Positions 5,861 to 15,361 of a stretch of DNA of 22,459 nucleotides are shown here, piece after piece. Numbering within the stretch: the stretch's first letter is position 1; each line of letters begins with the position of its first letter. The position numbers and the translations under genes are program-made. The DNA is from a virus. The notes beneath the pieces were generated by a model. That model had not been told where the DNA came from. It did no database searches and saw nothing but the letters and a program-made list of their open reading frames with translations. Where the stretch lies: IMG/VR virus record IMGVR_UViG_3300028384_001070, positions 1 through 22,459 of that record, one strand, 5' to 3'.

Positions 5861-8800
5861 TATGTTCTTCCTACGACCATTTCAATTGTTCCTTTGCCAC
5901 CGTCATCTTTGGATTCAAGTGCTTTACCAAGTACTCTGCCAACACCTGGATTGTTGTCTACCATTGCATAACCTGGTACTGCACTTGTTACAAGCATATC
6001 GCCTTTTTGTACAGTGCCAATTACTTTACATGGTACACGCCCTGTTAGTGCTATAGCAACAGTATTTACCGCATCTAGTTCTGAGTTCATTAAGTAAGCT
6101 GGATTTGTTGAAACAACGCCTGCTACTCTATGATCTCCTTTGGCATTAGTTGTAGTAACTTCTGCATCTCCACCAAATACAAGCACTGTGCCAGGTTCGT
6201 ATGCTTCATCGCCTACATAGTTCTCTGCTAAGTCAGCATATTTTGCAGTTGTAGCAACACCACTAAATGTATCTGCATAAACAACATCCCAACGCATGCC
6301 ACTTGAACCTAAGTTTCTACTTCCAGTAGCATCTGGAATAATGTTACTAGCAACATCAGCTTCAAATGTAACTGTGTCAGTTGCAGCGTCACCAAGAGTT
6401 ACGTTGCCGTTAAATGTAGCGCCGCCATCAACAGTTAGTGTACCGTTAATTGATGTATTACCGTTGTCAGTGTCTACTAAGAATCTGTTAGTTGCATCAC
6501 TGCCATTTCTAATTCTAAATACACTATTCGCAGCATTAATAAATGTACTACCTTCAACTGTTAAGTTAGCAGTATCGATCTCAACATTTTCAGTCATTGT
6601 GATCGAGTTGTTTTTAATAGTAACTCGCGGAGATCCTTGTGCAATCAACAATATTGTATCCGCGTCATCACCTGTAAATCCGTTGCCGTCACCTAAGCCA
6701 ATACCTGTTGTAACGTTTGCTGCTCCGCCCGATTCACTTGCTGCTTCAATAAAGTTAGTGTACATCCAACTAGATGCAACATAGCTTCCATCATCATAAC
6801 TTGTTGATCCTGATTTAGCTGCTGATTCAACAAAGTCACCGCCATCGTTTGTAATTCCGCCTAAAACTAGATGCCCAGGAATTTTAGTTTGCAAATCTGC
6901 ACTTGTGTTACCTGTTGCTTCAAATACTGTAGCACCACCCGGTGTTTTGAAGCTGATTGTTGTACTGTTTAGTGCAATAGTATCATATGTACCAATTAAC
7001 AATCCAGCAGCATCTAGTTTACCGTTGTCTGTTCTTCTAGCAATAGTGTTGCCTGCTGTACCAATTGAAATATCAGTAGTTGCATAATCGCCATCGCCTA
7101 ACCTAATCAACGCACTACCTACATCTGTTAGTGCAAGTGCAGTCGGAACGCCTAGTGTTGTTGATAGTGTTGTATCAGTTACAGTGCCTGTTGAGTTAAA
7201 GTTTCCACCTGTTACATCTCTAACATAAACAATAAATTCAGAACTTACACTACCTTGTGCAGTGCCGCTTACTCCGCCTTGTGTAATAGTGTCACCGTCA
7301 TTTACGGTTACACGACTTGTAAATGTAAGTCTAGTAACACCCGAATCGGCCCATTCTCTGTTGTTAAAGTCTTTGTCTTCTAGAGCACTACCAAACTTAG
7401 CAACATCACTAAATGGAATAGCACTTGCATCACCTGTGCCTGATGCTGTTCTACCATAAAGTTCGTTTTGTGCAATGTCTGGAGTTTCAGCAAATGCAAT
7501 ACCGTTATCTCTAATTCTCACATAACCTTGTGTGGTTTGGAAGTTTTCGTCACTAAACTTAGCAAGACCTAGATCTGCTTGTACTTTAGCTGCTGATCCA
7601 CTCCAGCCATTTGTAGCATCGTCTTCGTCAAACGTATCAGCTTTTGTCATTAGCAGTTTACTTTGACGAATATTTGCACCGCTATTAACATCGTTATCGA
7701 TAATACTATCTGCTACAAGCTGTAAGTTAATTGTAGCGCCATTTTCGTCACGTTCAACAGTTACATCAACGTCAGTATATGTTGCATCTGATGCAGCGCC
7801 AACAGTTTTAGTAGTAGCGTTTGCAATTTCATCAATAGGTCCATCTGAAATTGTAGCAAATACACTTTGTCCTGGCTTGTTGTAAAGTGTTTCTCCTACT
7901 ACAAATTCTCCTGCAACTTCAGTATAAGTTACAATAATTTGACTACCTAGTAACGAGTCTGTAATTGGTTCGATATCAACAATTGTTCCTCGTTTAGTAT
8001 TACTATTTTGTAGACCAATTTCGTCGCCAACACTCCAGTTACCACCAGTAGTAGGTGTTAGTACAAGTCGTTTCTTCCCAGTTGCAACAACAATGTCGTC
8101 GCTTGCAATGCTATTAAATTCAATGTTACGCAAGTCTTCTAACTGATCGTAGTCGTTAACTTTGTCGTCAACATAGTTTTTGTTTGCAGCAGCAGTTCCG
8201 TCTGTGCCTGGTAGTGCTAGGTTAGTGATTAAGTTGCTGCCCATGTCAAGGTCAGCTTCCATTGCACTACCACCGTTAAGTGGAAGGAAACCTGTGCCAA
8301 TTCTGTTGCCGCTTGGTGCAGCTTGAATCTGTGATCCTGCTCCTACATTAAAGCCTAGCACACGATTGATATAACCAACAACTGCTTTTTCAGTTGGTGT
8401 CGCTGTACCCGAGTTGTCGCTCATAGAGTCGTCTGCTGAGAACTCATTAACTGTAACACCTCGTTTAAAGCCTAGTGAGTTGGCGTTTGTAATACCAATT
8501 TCGCCAGCAAACTCAATATCACCAGTTGCCTGGTCAACACTGAAGAACTTACCTACACGGAAGAAACCGTATTGGTCAGTTGACATCCAGAACACACGCC
8601 CTTTACGTCTTTCCCAAACTTGAGCTGTTGTAGCAGTTGGAGCATCAGAATAACTATCAGCAAGATCGTTTTCTGGATCACCTAAAATAACGTTTGGATA
8701 GTTTGAATCATTAAATCCACCTGTACCAATTTGTGTAAAGTCGTGTCCTGTTGCTCTACATAGTGAAATAGCAATAGTAATTTCAGCTGTTGCACCTGAG

Positions 8801-11800
8801 TCCAAGCCAGCTTCAATCACTCTATCAGTTGACGCAACTGGGTCAGCTAGGCCAGTTCCACTGTAGCCTGTAATGTTTGTTCCTTGATCTTCAAATGTAA
8901 TATATGAAACAGGAGAACCTACAGTATAGTCAGTTATGCGGTGCATTTTACCTCTCCAGGTAAACACCATACCACCTGTATAACCTGCATCGCCAGGCTG
9001 TCTGCCAGCTGTATCTCTTGTAAGACGTGTAACATCAATATTAGATGCTAATGGTTTAACAGCAATTTCAGTATCACCTTGTGCAGAACCACGCCCGCTG
9101 CCAAGATTTGCAGTATCAATCTCTAAAGTAACAAAGTCAAATCCTACTTCAACCCCAGATAAAATTTCGTCTGATGCAAGAGGCTGTTCAAATGTATTAA
9201 CTGCTGCAAAGCTCAAACTACGATATGTAACATCGTCACTTTCGTCAAAGTTAATAGCTGTTGAAGGGCGAGTAACTAGTTTGCTAGGATCTCTAACGCC
9301 GTCAAATACAAGCGTAAAGTTGTGTCTATATTCGATTGTAGTACCGTTTGTTACTGTTGCTCTTAAACTGCCAAAGAAGTCAGTTGCACTAACATCGTCT
9401 GCTCGAATATCTAGTTTGTACACTCTATTACTGTATACTCCGCCTGTGGCAACAATATCAGTGCCTACAACTTCACCGTCTGTTCCGTCGTTGTCTGAGT
9501 CTGACATGTTTGTTACATTTGAAATAACATAGTTTAGTACACCAGTTGCGCCACCGTGATTAATAGTAATTAAACTGTTAACTGTTGGTTCATATCGCAT
9601 ATCCGTTACATAAATTGCAGCATCTTCGAATGCGTTAGGTGTGTCAACAGTTGTGTAAGCCTTTGCAGGAACAACCATTGGATCTTTTAGTGTAACCTGG
9701 TCCGGAATTTCGTTTGGATCAGCACCTTCTGATACAAGTCCAAAAAAGCCATAACCGTTAGATCCGTTTAGTGAACGAATCTCTGAACCGTTTTTAGCAT
9801 AGTATGCTGCCTGACAGTAGTATGTAAACATAGATACCATCTCAGAAAACGCACCGTTGTTAGTAACAAGTCCGTAACCTAAATCGTTGATTTGTGTAAA
9901 GTCGTTGCCGAGCATCGAACGGTTACCAGCAGTTTGTAGGAAGATGTCTCTGTAGTATAATCCATCTGGGAATTGCGATTCATCATAACCTGTGCCATCG
10001 TTTGAATCAGCATCTAAATAAATCTTACACCAGCCGTTTCCGCTATCATAATCTGAAATAGCGTTAACCTGATAACGTCTACCTTCTACGTAGAACGGAC
10101 ATGGTAGTTCTGGTGGACGAATAAACAGGCCTTGGCCTTCTTCTGAGCGCACCCATAACTCAAAGTTACTGATCTTACCACTGCCATTGTAAGTACCAGT
10201 ATTAATATTCTGTGGAACACTAACAGGAATGTTACCTGTAAACGCATCAACATACATACCACCTCTAAAGCGTTTTTCGTTATCGCTCTTAGAGAAACTC
10301 GATCCAGTTTGGATATATGGTGACTTAGTTAGAATTTGTCCTTCAGGATCAAGTACAACCATAAAGCCACCGTGTCCCTGTACAGTAACATTTCTTAAGA
10401 TACTAGCATCACTCATCATAAACGCATCAACTTGATCATCATCGTTGCGCTTAGGTGGGTTATAATTAGCATCAAATGCAAACGTAACTACATCAATCAA
10501 GTCGTCTACAATATCGTCTGTTCCAGTTTCGCCTGCACCTTGTGAAATATCTGGCTCTGCATTAACGTTTTGTGCCGGAGCAGTACCAACAAGTAAATCT
10601 CTTGACAGTGTTGCAATATGTTGTATTGCAGCTCTAGTTATATTTGCTTGACCACCAAATCCTCCAGTGTCAGTAGCTTCGTCAATGTTGTATTGTAGAA
10701 TATAGTTTGAGTAGTACTCGCCTTGAGCTTCAAGTGTAAATTCTTGACCACCTCTAGTTAAATCTTTAATAATTGCATCAACAATTAAACCTACGTCTCT
10801 GTAACATTTTGCACTGTCATAGATAAACACGATGTTATCATCAAGATAATCAATAACATCGTCTACAATTGTATTTGTACTAGTGATAATTGAGTTTGCT
10901 GCTGCTTCTGTACTATCAGCTACATAAACAATTGAAGGTTTAATTTCTACTGGAAGATTTGTTAGATCACCATCGTCGATCACAGTTTCAATAATGTTAA
11001 CAAGAGCATTTACTTGGTTACCTTCGTCTACACCTGCATTACTACCGCTAGTGTCTTGTGTTTCTGTATTACCGCTAGTTACTGTTACTGCTACACCTCT
11101 AACAATTTGATCAGCAATATCGCCCAGTCTTTCGTATGCTGCAACAGTAGCGTCTGTTTCTCCTACTCCTAGCTGACTTAGTGCTCCAACAAAGTAACTT
11201 TCTGCTGCAATTCTTGTTGCACTGTTGCCGCCGTACAAAATATCGTATGCTAATGCATCAACAATGTAACCTACATCTCTTTCACATGTTTGTTCGTTAT
11301 AATCAAGTAAAGGATAATTTACAGCAATCCAGGCTGTAATTTCTGCTTGCATAAACGTTCTATTGTTAATCAAACGTGTGTGCGCATCATCTGCATTAGT
11401 TGTTGGTAGAACGCTTGGCACAGGGAATGTAAATGCATCCGGAGTATTATTGTTAATGATATCAATAATTTCGTCAAAAGCTGCATTTGATCTAGTTCCT
11501 GCTGTAACATCTGCAACTACTGCGGCTAGTGCTGCTGTTTGAGACTTAGCTTCGTTGATAGCAAGTAGTGTATTAGTTCTTTCATATGCTAAGTTGTATG
11601 CATTGTTAGCACGTTGATATGCTAAACCTGCTATTACAGACTTATAGTTAGACCCTGTTGCTACGTCATAAGCTACAGCATCAAGAATTAAACGCAGATC
11701 TCGTCTACAAGTATTTCTATTGTATAACAGCTCATTCTTGTTATTATCAACATAATGAATTACTTCTTCTTGAATGAATGTTTTATTCAAACGCATAATT

Positions 11801-14586
11801 TGCGCTGCTATATCAAAGTCGCCTGCATTAACAACAGTTGCTCCAGTATTTTTAATTCTTTCGTTGTCGGTTAAGTAGTGACGACCAAAGTACCCTTGTA
11901 GATCGCCATTTTGATTATAAAATGGAGAACCTGTAGTTGCTAGTGGAATTTCATCAAATTCGTTATCACGGAAGAAGTAAGTGTCTGCCCATGGCGATTG
12001 CGATACACGTCTCTTAGGACGAATGATCACTCGTCTAAATTCATCACCTTTCAGTGATACGTTATTTGCAATCTTAATTGGTAAGTCTTCTTCGTAAATG
12101 CCTGACTCAACAAAAATTGTAACTTGTTTTTGCTTAACAAAGTTACCGTATCTAACAGTTTCGTTAATACTAAAGTCTTTACCGTTTAACTGGATTAGTT
12201 CAAAAGTATCATTGTTATCTTCTGTACCATCGTTATTTGTAACTTTTACGATTCGTCCTTCCGCACCTGAAATGTTACCAACTATAATTTTACCAGGTAA
12301 CGTATCTGTGTTGTCTGGATCAGCTTGATCTACAAATGTTCTTGTACCGTTGTCTAATACTAGTTTATAGTTCATACCATAAACAATATCTGGAGCAGCG
12401 TCAATTCCGTCACGCATAATGTCAATAATTTGATCAATCTTACCGCCATCGCCTGTAATAGCCAGTCTTGCAGTATCGTCGGCGTTCGGCTGATCAAATG
12501 TTTGATCAACTTTAATACTGTTAAACTCGTCTACACGATCTTGGAATACTTGACCTAAAACACCGCCAGTTGTATACGGAGTGTATGAACTAATATCCCA
12601 AAGTTCTAAAAGATCAGGGTCTGTATATAATTCAATAATTTTACCGTCTATTGCAACATCGTCATCTTCGATATTTTTAACATATGCTGTTTGGCCTTCA
12701 ATCTCTACCATGCCGCCCATGTCTTTAAAGAATACTTGATCACCGTCTTCCAATCCGTGATCAGTAGTAGTTTGTACTCTTGCACGTTCGTTGTTATCGC
12801 CACTCAACGTAATAGTATCAACTGACTTTTCGTTGTACAGTCTATTTCTTAATACTGTGTCAACAAGTAACGATAGTTGTGCAATTGCACCTAGTGTTTC
12901 TGTTTTTTGTTGTGTAATAGCAATTCTGCCACTAACACTAGAATAATATCTTTCAGCTGCTTGAATTGAAAGATAGTTTGCTGATAGTCCTCTACGGATA
13001 TCGTATTCTATGGCATCTAAAATTAATCCAGTATCTCTTTCACAAGTATCAATATTGTAAACAAAGTTAGGATAGGTATACTTAATCCAACCTGAAATTT
13101 CTTTTACAAGATATTCTCTGTTGATCTTAATTAGATCACCTGTTTGAATGCCGCCCCAACTATCAGTTCCTGCAAATCCTCTAGTAGTAACTTCTGCAGG
13201 ACTGTCGTTTTCTTCTTTGGTAATTGTTTGGAAGTATGGCCCTGGTTCTGCTGGAGATGTTTTAATAACTTCTTCTGCTCGTCTTGCAGCAGCGTTAATT
13301 GTTCTATATGCATAGTTTAGCGATGTACCTTCTTTTCCTGGTGGAACACCAACCATTCTGTCGTCACCGTCTAAGCTAACAAATAAGTTTTGTGTAGAAG
13401 CATAACCTGCATTATCAACATAAAATTTAGTTGCTGCTTGCAAGTCATCTGCACCATTTGGTGTACCAAATCCTGATAGTTCGCCTGGATGATCAGAAAG
13501 CGTAAGCACACCTTCCATTTTGTCGCCTTGTCTACGCACAATGGCGTCTCTTGGCAATGCAACGTCACCTAGGAAGTTTCCTTCTAAGTTTTCATCTACG
13601 CCAGTATCGACCATTTGATGTACATCGTCGTCAGCTTTGACGCCACTTACATAAGTTTTTGCTGCGTCTGCTTCAGTGTCGCTTACTAGGGCAGCATCTT
13701 CTCTTGTCAAAAATACCGATAGTAAGTTTTCACTTACATAACGCAAGAAGTATACAGGTTGTACAACACCTGTTGCAGATGTAGTTCCTGTAGCTTTGAA
13801 CACTTCCCCAACTGTGCCAAAATCAGCACCAATTGATGTCCAAGGAACATTTCCTACTGTTTTAATCTTATACGTTTGACCTTCTACAATATCAGAAGCA
13901 AGTTCTTCACTATTTAAATTTGTTGGATCATCGTAAATAGAATCAAAAACAAATTTTAGTCCGTTAATGCTGGTATCGTAACCATGATCGACAACTTCAA
14001 TGTCACCGTTTAGATAACGTGAAATATTTAGTTTATAAGAATCCTGTGTTAAAGGTTCAGGTGCAACTCTAATTGGCAAACCTGAGCTAATATATCGTCT
14101 ATCAGCATAACCTTTGTTAATAACAAGATCGTCGATGTTGATATTAGTGTTGTGTATATCATTGAACTGTTCAGCAGCTTCTTCTGATACAGCAATATTT
14201 GCAATAGCATTTGATGCAGCGTTTAGAGGAGCACCTAAACTTGGGCTTGTATCATCTGATAGTTGTGTAAAACCTGAACTAATAATAAGTTTACCCGGAA
14301 CTGAGTAACTAAATGTAATAGTGTCAGTTGCTTGTGAATCTAATGCACTATTAGATGCTAATGTAACTAGGTCTAATCCACTTCCGTCTGTCTTCACTAA
14401 CGGAATTGTATTTGGAAGTAGCGAGTCTGGTGTATCACTTAGTGCAGTAAACGAAATAGTACCACTTTGGCCAAAAATAGCGTAAATTTCTTGGAAGTTT
14501 TCGTTAACTTTACGGAAGGATTCGCGAATACTATCGCCGGTGCCGTCGTTACCCTCAACACCGATATTAATGTCTTGTCTTGCCAT
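5860..14586 (-). CDS. Giant tail-fibre/adhesin-like virion protein (2908 aa)
   Basis: One uninterrupted frame. Residues 1-38 hold the NDGTGDSIRESF...KVNENF module shared with the 238-aa protein. Four copies of a helical module with the core YN-x-x-(T/K)-C-x-RD-x-x-L/Y-I-(L/V)-DA-(I/V) have their Cys at 515, 960, 1101 and 1261. Near 820-850 a sequence like VTIFVESGIYEEDLPI plus N-x-SLKGD resembles the start of a pectate-lyase/pectinesterase-type beta-helix. Near 1395-1440 is VTVQGHGGFMVVLDPEGQI, near 1990-2010 FWMSTDQYGFFRVGKFF, and near 2065 TEKAVVGYIN. The last 150 or so residues (SRNLGSSGMRWDVVY about 2758; YADLAENYVGDEAYEPGTVL about 2782; ending EMVVGRT) resemble the C-terminal, possibly self-processing, domain of cyanophage fibres. 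It probably binds the host surface. The late box lies 39 nt before the ATG, with a Shine-Dalgarno GGAG about 9 nt before it. Confidence 0.8.
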   Translation of the reverse strand: MARQDINIGVEGNDGTGDSIRESFRKVNENFQEIYAIFGQSGTISFTALSDTPDSLLPNTIPLVKTDGSGLDLVTLASNSALDSQATDTITFSYSVPGKLIISSGFTQLSDDTSPSLGAPLNAASNAIANIAVSEEAAEQFNDIHNTNINIDDLVINKGYADRRYISSGLPIRVAPEPLTQDSYKLNISRYLNGDIEVVDHGYDTSINGLKFVFDSIYDDPTNLNSEELASDIVEGQTYKIKTVGNVPWTSIGADFGTVGEVFKATGTTSATGVVQPVYFLRYVSENLLSVFLTREDAALVSDTEADAAKTYVSGVKADDDVHQMVDTGVDENLEGNFLGDVALPRDAIVRRQGDKMEGVLTLSDHPGELSGFGTPNGADDLQAATKFYVDNAGYASTQNLFVSLDGDDRMVGVPPGKEGTSLNYAYRTINAAARRAEEVIKTSPAEPGPYFQTITKEENDSPAEVTTRGFAGTDSWGGIQTGDLIKINREYLVKEISGWIKYTYPNFVYNIDTCERDTGLILDAIEYDIRRGLSANYLSIQAAERYYSSVSGRIAITQQKTETLGAIAQLSLLVDTVLRNRLYNEKSVDTITLSGDNNERARVQTTTDHGLEDGDQVFFKDMGGMVEIEGQTAYVKNIEDDDVAIDGKIIELYTDPDLLELWDISSYTPYTTGGVLGQVFQDRVDEFNSIKVDQTFDQPNADDTARLAITGDGGKIDQIIDIMRDGIDAAPDIVYGMNYKLVLDNGTRTFVDQADPDNTDTLPGKIIVGNISGAEGRIVKVTNNDGTEDNNDTFELIQLNGKDFSINETVRYGNFVKQKQVTIFVESGIYEEDLPIKIANNVSLKGDEFRRVIIRPKRRVSQSPWADTYFFRDNEFDEIPLATTGSPFYNQNGDLQGYFGRHYLTDNERIKNTGATVVNAGDFDIAAQIMRLNKTFIQEEVIHYVDNNKNELLYNRNTCRRDLRLILDAVAYDVATGSNYKSVIAGLAYQRANNAYNLAYERTNTLLAINEAKSQTAALAAVVADVTAGTRSNAAFDEIIDIINNNTPDAFTFPVPSVLPTTNADDAHTRLINNRTFMQAEITAWIAVNYPLLDYNEQTCERDVGYIVDALAYDILYGGNSATRIAAESYFVGALSQLGVGETDATVAAYERLGDIADQIVRGVAVTVTSGNTETQDTSGSNAGVDEGNQVNALVNIIETVIDDGDLTNLPVEIKPSIVYVADSTEAAANSIITSTNTIVDDVIDYLDDNIVFIYDSAKCYRDVGLIVDAIIKDLTRGGQEFTLEAQGEYYSNYILQYNIDEATDTGGFGGQANITRAAIQHIATLSRDLLVGTAPAQNVNAEPDISQGAGETGTDDIVDDLIDVVTFAFDANYNPPKRNDDDQVDAFMMSDASILRNVTVQGHGGFMVVLDPEGQILTKSPYIQTGSSFSKSDNEKRFRGGMYVDAFTGNIPVSVPQNINTGTYNGSGKISNFELWVRSEEGQGLFIRPPELPCPFYVEGRRYQVNAISDYDSGNGWCKIYLDADSNDGTGYDESQFPDGLYYRDIFLQTAGNRSMLGNDFTQINDLGYGLVTNNGAFSEMVSMFTYYCQAAYYAKNGSEIRSLNGSNGYGFFGLVSEGADPNEIPDQVTLKDPMVVPAKAYTTVDTPNAFEDAAIYVTDMRYEPTVNSLITINHGGATGVLNYVISNVTNMSDSDNDGTDGEVVGTDIVATGGVYSNRVYKLDIRADDVSATDFFGSLRATVTNGTTIEYRHNFTLVFDGVRDPSKLVTRPSTAINFDESDDVTYRSLSFAAVNTFEQPLASDEILSGVEVGFDFVTLEIDTANLGSGRGSAQGDTEIAVKPLASNIDVTRLTRDTAGRQPGDAGYTGGMVFTWRGKMHRITDYTVGSPVSYITFEDQGTNITGYSGTGLADPVASTDRVIEAGLDSGATAEITIAISLCRATGHDFTQIGTGGFNDSNYPNVILGDPENDLADSYSDAPTATTAQVWERRKGRVFWMSTDQYGFFRVGKFFSVDQATGDIEFAGEIGITNANSLGFKRGVTVNEFSADDSMSDNSGTATPTEKAVVGYINRVLGFNVGAGSQIQAAPSGNRIGTGFLPLNGGSAMEADLDMGSNLITNLALPGTDGTAAANKNYVDDKVNDYDQLEDLRNIEFNSIASDDIVVATGKKRLVLTPTTGGNWSVGDEIGLQNSNTKRGTIVDIEPITDSLLGSQIIVTYTEVAGEFVVGETLYNKPGQSVFATISDGPIDEIANATTKTVGAASDATYTDVDVTVERDENGATINLQLVADSIIDNDVNSGANIRQSKLLMTKADTFDEDDATNGWSGSAAKVQADLGLAKFSDENFQTTQGYVRIRDNGIAFAETPDIAQNELYGRTASGTGDASAIPFSDVAKFGSALEDKDFNNREWADSGVTRLTFTSRVTVNDGDTITQGGVSGTAQGSVSSEFIVYVRDVTGGNFNSTGTVTDTTLSTTLGVPTALALTDVGSALIRLGDGDYATTDISIGTAGNTIARRTDNGKLDAAGLLIGTYDTIALNSTTISFKTPGGATVFEATGNTSADLQTKIPGHLVLGGITNDGGDFVESAAKSGSTSYDDGSYVASSWMYTNFIEAASESGGAANVTTGIGLGDGNGFTGDDADTILLIAQGSPRVTIKNNSITMTENVEIDTANLTVEGSTFINAANSVFRIRNGSDATNRFLVDTDNGNTSINGTLTVDGGATFNGNVTLGDAATDTVTFEADVASNIIPDATGSRNLGSSGMRWDVVYADTFSGVATTAKYADLAENYVGDEAYEPGTVLVFGGDAEVTTTNAKGDHRVAGVVSTNPAYLMNSELDAVNTVAIALTGRVPCKVIGTVQKGDMLVTSAVPGYAMVDNNPGVGRVLGKALESKDDGGKGTIEMVVGRT

Positions 14587-14599
14587 TTATGTATGCTCC

Positions 14600-14633
14600 A
14601 CTATGGTTTTATGCTTTAACATAGTTATTTATC
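14600..14633 (-). promoter_or_regulatory. Late-type promoter box with inverted repeat before the giant virion gene
   Basis: GATAAATA (14633-14626) is followed at once by ACTATG (14625-14620), a 14-nt loop and CATAGT (14605-14600), a 6-bp inverted repeat. The Shine-Dalgarno GGAG directly follows the 3' arm and the ATG is at 14586. The box is 39 nt from the ATG here, against 19 nt at three other virion genes. A T4-like +1 would fall at about 14620, again at the end of the 5' arm. Confidence 0.5.
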
Positions 14634-14642
14634 GTATCGTTT

Positions 14643-14648
14643 TATAAT
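14643..14648 (+). promoter_or_regulatory. Possible -10 element for the plus-strand zinc-ribbon gene
   Basis: A perfect TATAAT lies 17 nt before the ATG at 14666 in the 79-nt divergent gap. No convincing -35 is present at the right distance and no extended -10 TG, so this is weak. The leader would be about 11 nt and shows no Shine-Dalgarno. Confidence 0.3.
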
Positions 14649-14665
14649 CTTAATGTAAATACAGT

Positions 14666-14953
14666 ATGTTCATTCGAGAATACACACTAAAGAAGATGTA
14701 CGAGCGCCTAAGTAAGTTAGGTAAAAGACATACTTACTATAGAGATATGACTATGGTAGTACTTCGTTGTGATAGTTGTGGATCTGAGTTTGAACGTTCT
14801 AGAGGAAGTATGGATCCTAAACGTCTAAACAATAATTATTTCCATGTTTGTAGTAATTGTGATGCAAAAACGTTTGCACAGAAGAAAGGCGTAGAGCGCA
14901 AGCAAATATGGAACTTGCCTGCAAGCTCTGATATTCCTATTAGCCAAATATAG
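14666..14953 (+). CDS. Small zinc-ribbon protein (95 aa), lone plus-strand gene
   Basis: Two CxxC pairs (Cys35/Cys38 in CDSCGSEF and Cys62/Cys65 in CSNCDAKTF) are separated by 23 residues, a classic four-Cys zinc-ribbon spacing. The region before them is basic (RLSKLGKRHTYYRDMTMVVL) and a further basic patch follows (KKGVERKQIW). It could bind DNA, RNA or RNA polymerase. I recall similar unnamed proteins from marine T4-like phages, but no function is established. The start may be 14666 or the in-frame ATG at 14696; neither has a good Shine-Dalgarno. It lies alone on the plus strand, and its last 14 nt overlap the end of the convergent IscA-like gene. Confidence 0.7.
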   Translation: MFIREYTLKKMYERLSKLGKRHTYYRDMTMVVLRCDSCGSEFERSRGSMDPKRLNNNYFHVCSNCDAKTFAQKKGVERKQIWNLPASSDIPISQI

Positions 14954-15290
14954 AATCGTTAAAGTTTACACTTACACCACATCCGCAGGCAGATTGTGCA
15001 TTTGGATTTTGTATGTCAAACATTGCACCAATAATATCTTTCTTATAATCAATAGTTGATCCTAACAGAAACATAACACTTTCTGTACCTACAACAAAAG
15101 CACATCCTTCGCTAGTCTTAACGACTTCGTCAGTTTCTTTTAGATCTGTTGGTGTTTCGACAAGTTGCCAGTCGTATTCAAAGCCGGCACAGCCGCCGCC
15201 TTTTACATTTAAACTTACACCATAACATTCGTTTTCAGTTGCTAGAGTATTGATTTGCTTTTCTGCTGCTGGAGTTAGTGTTACGATCAT
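14940..15290 (-). CDS. IscA/HesB-type (A-type) iron-sulfur carrier-like protein (116 aa)
   Basis: Length and motifs match the A-type carrier family: Cys34 in VKGGGCAGFEYD, and Cys102 and Cys104 in SACGCGVSVNF, the three conserved Fe-S ligands. The N-terminus (MIVTLTPAAEKQINTL) is also typical of the family. A-type carriers hold a [2Fe-2S] or [4Fe-4S] cluster, or iron, and hand it to client enzymes. Homologues are common in T4-like cyanophages. Here it is the last gene of the cassette that also encodes a radical SAM protein, a plausible client. Its ATG overlaps the stop of a 24-aa ORF (ATGA), with AAAGG just upstream. Its 3' end overlaps the convergent zinc-ribbon gene by 14 nt. Confidence 0.88.
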   Translation of the reverse strand: MIVTLTPAAEKQINTLATENECYGVSLNVKGGGCAGFEYDWQLVETPTDLKETDEVVKTSEGCAFVVGTESVMFLLGSTIDYKKDIIGAMFDIQNPNAQSACGCGVSVNFNDSIFG

Positions 15291-15361
15291 TTGCCTTTTT
15301 CGCCATATTTAGATGATTGTTTTAAATTTTCTTTTTTCTTCTGGGCCCAAGATTTTGCCAT
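15287..15361 (-). CDS. Very small basic peptide (24 aa) between TM peptide and IscA-like gene
   Basis: The ATG at 15361-15359 overlaps the stop of the 54-aa gene (TAATG) and has GGAAG a few bases upstream. The TGA at 15289-15287 overlaps the ATG of the IscA-like gene (ATGA). The peptide begins MAKSWAQKKKENLKQ and is strongly basic (eight Lys in 24 residues). The start-stop chaining on both sides and the good ribosome site support translation. It may be a true peptide or may serve mainly to couple translation to the carrier. No homology can be judged at this length. Confidence 0.55.
   Translation of the reverse strand: MAKSWAQKKKENLKQSSKYGEKGK

Noticed and set aside
6296-6784. Plus-strand open frame of 162 codons opposite the giant virion gene
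   Set aside because: It is an antisense by-product of Thr/Val/Asn-rich coding on the minus strand, as are the similar frames at 5667-6056, 4989-5285, 9281-9532 and others. Composition is Ser/Leu/Pro-rich and no start signal is present.
13131-13568. Short minus-strand frames (60 and 65 codons) inside the giant gene
   Set aside because: They are in a different frame of a well-supported long gene, Gln/Leu-rich, without ribosome sites.
13000-14586. The giant gene as an assembly artefact or a fusion of several genes
   Set aside because: The frame is open throughout and composition is even. No internal ribosome site plus promoter was noticed, and giant fibres of this type are known in marine T4-like phages.
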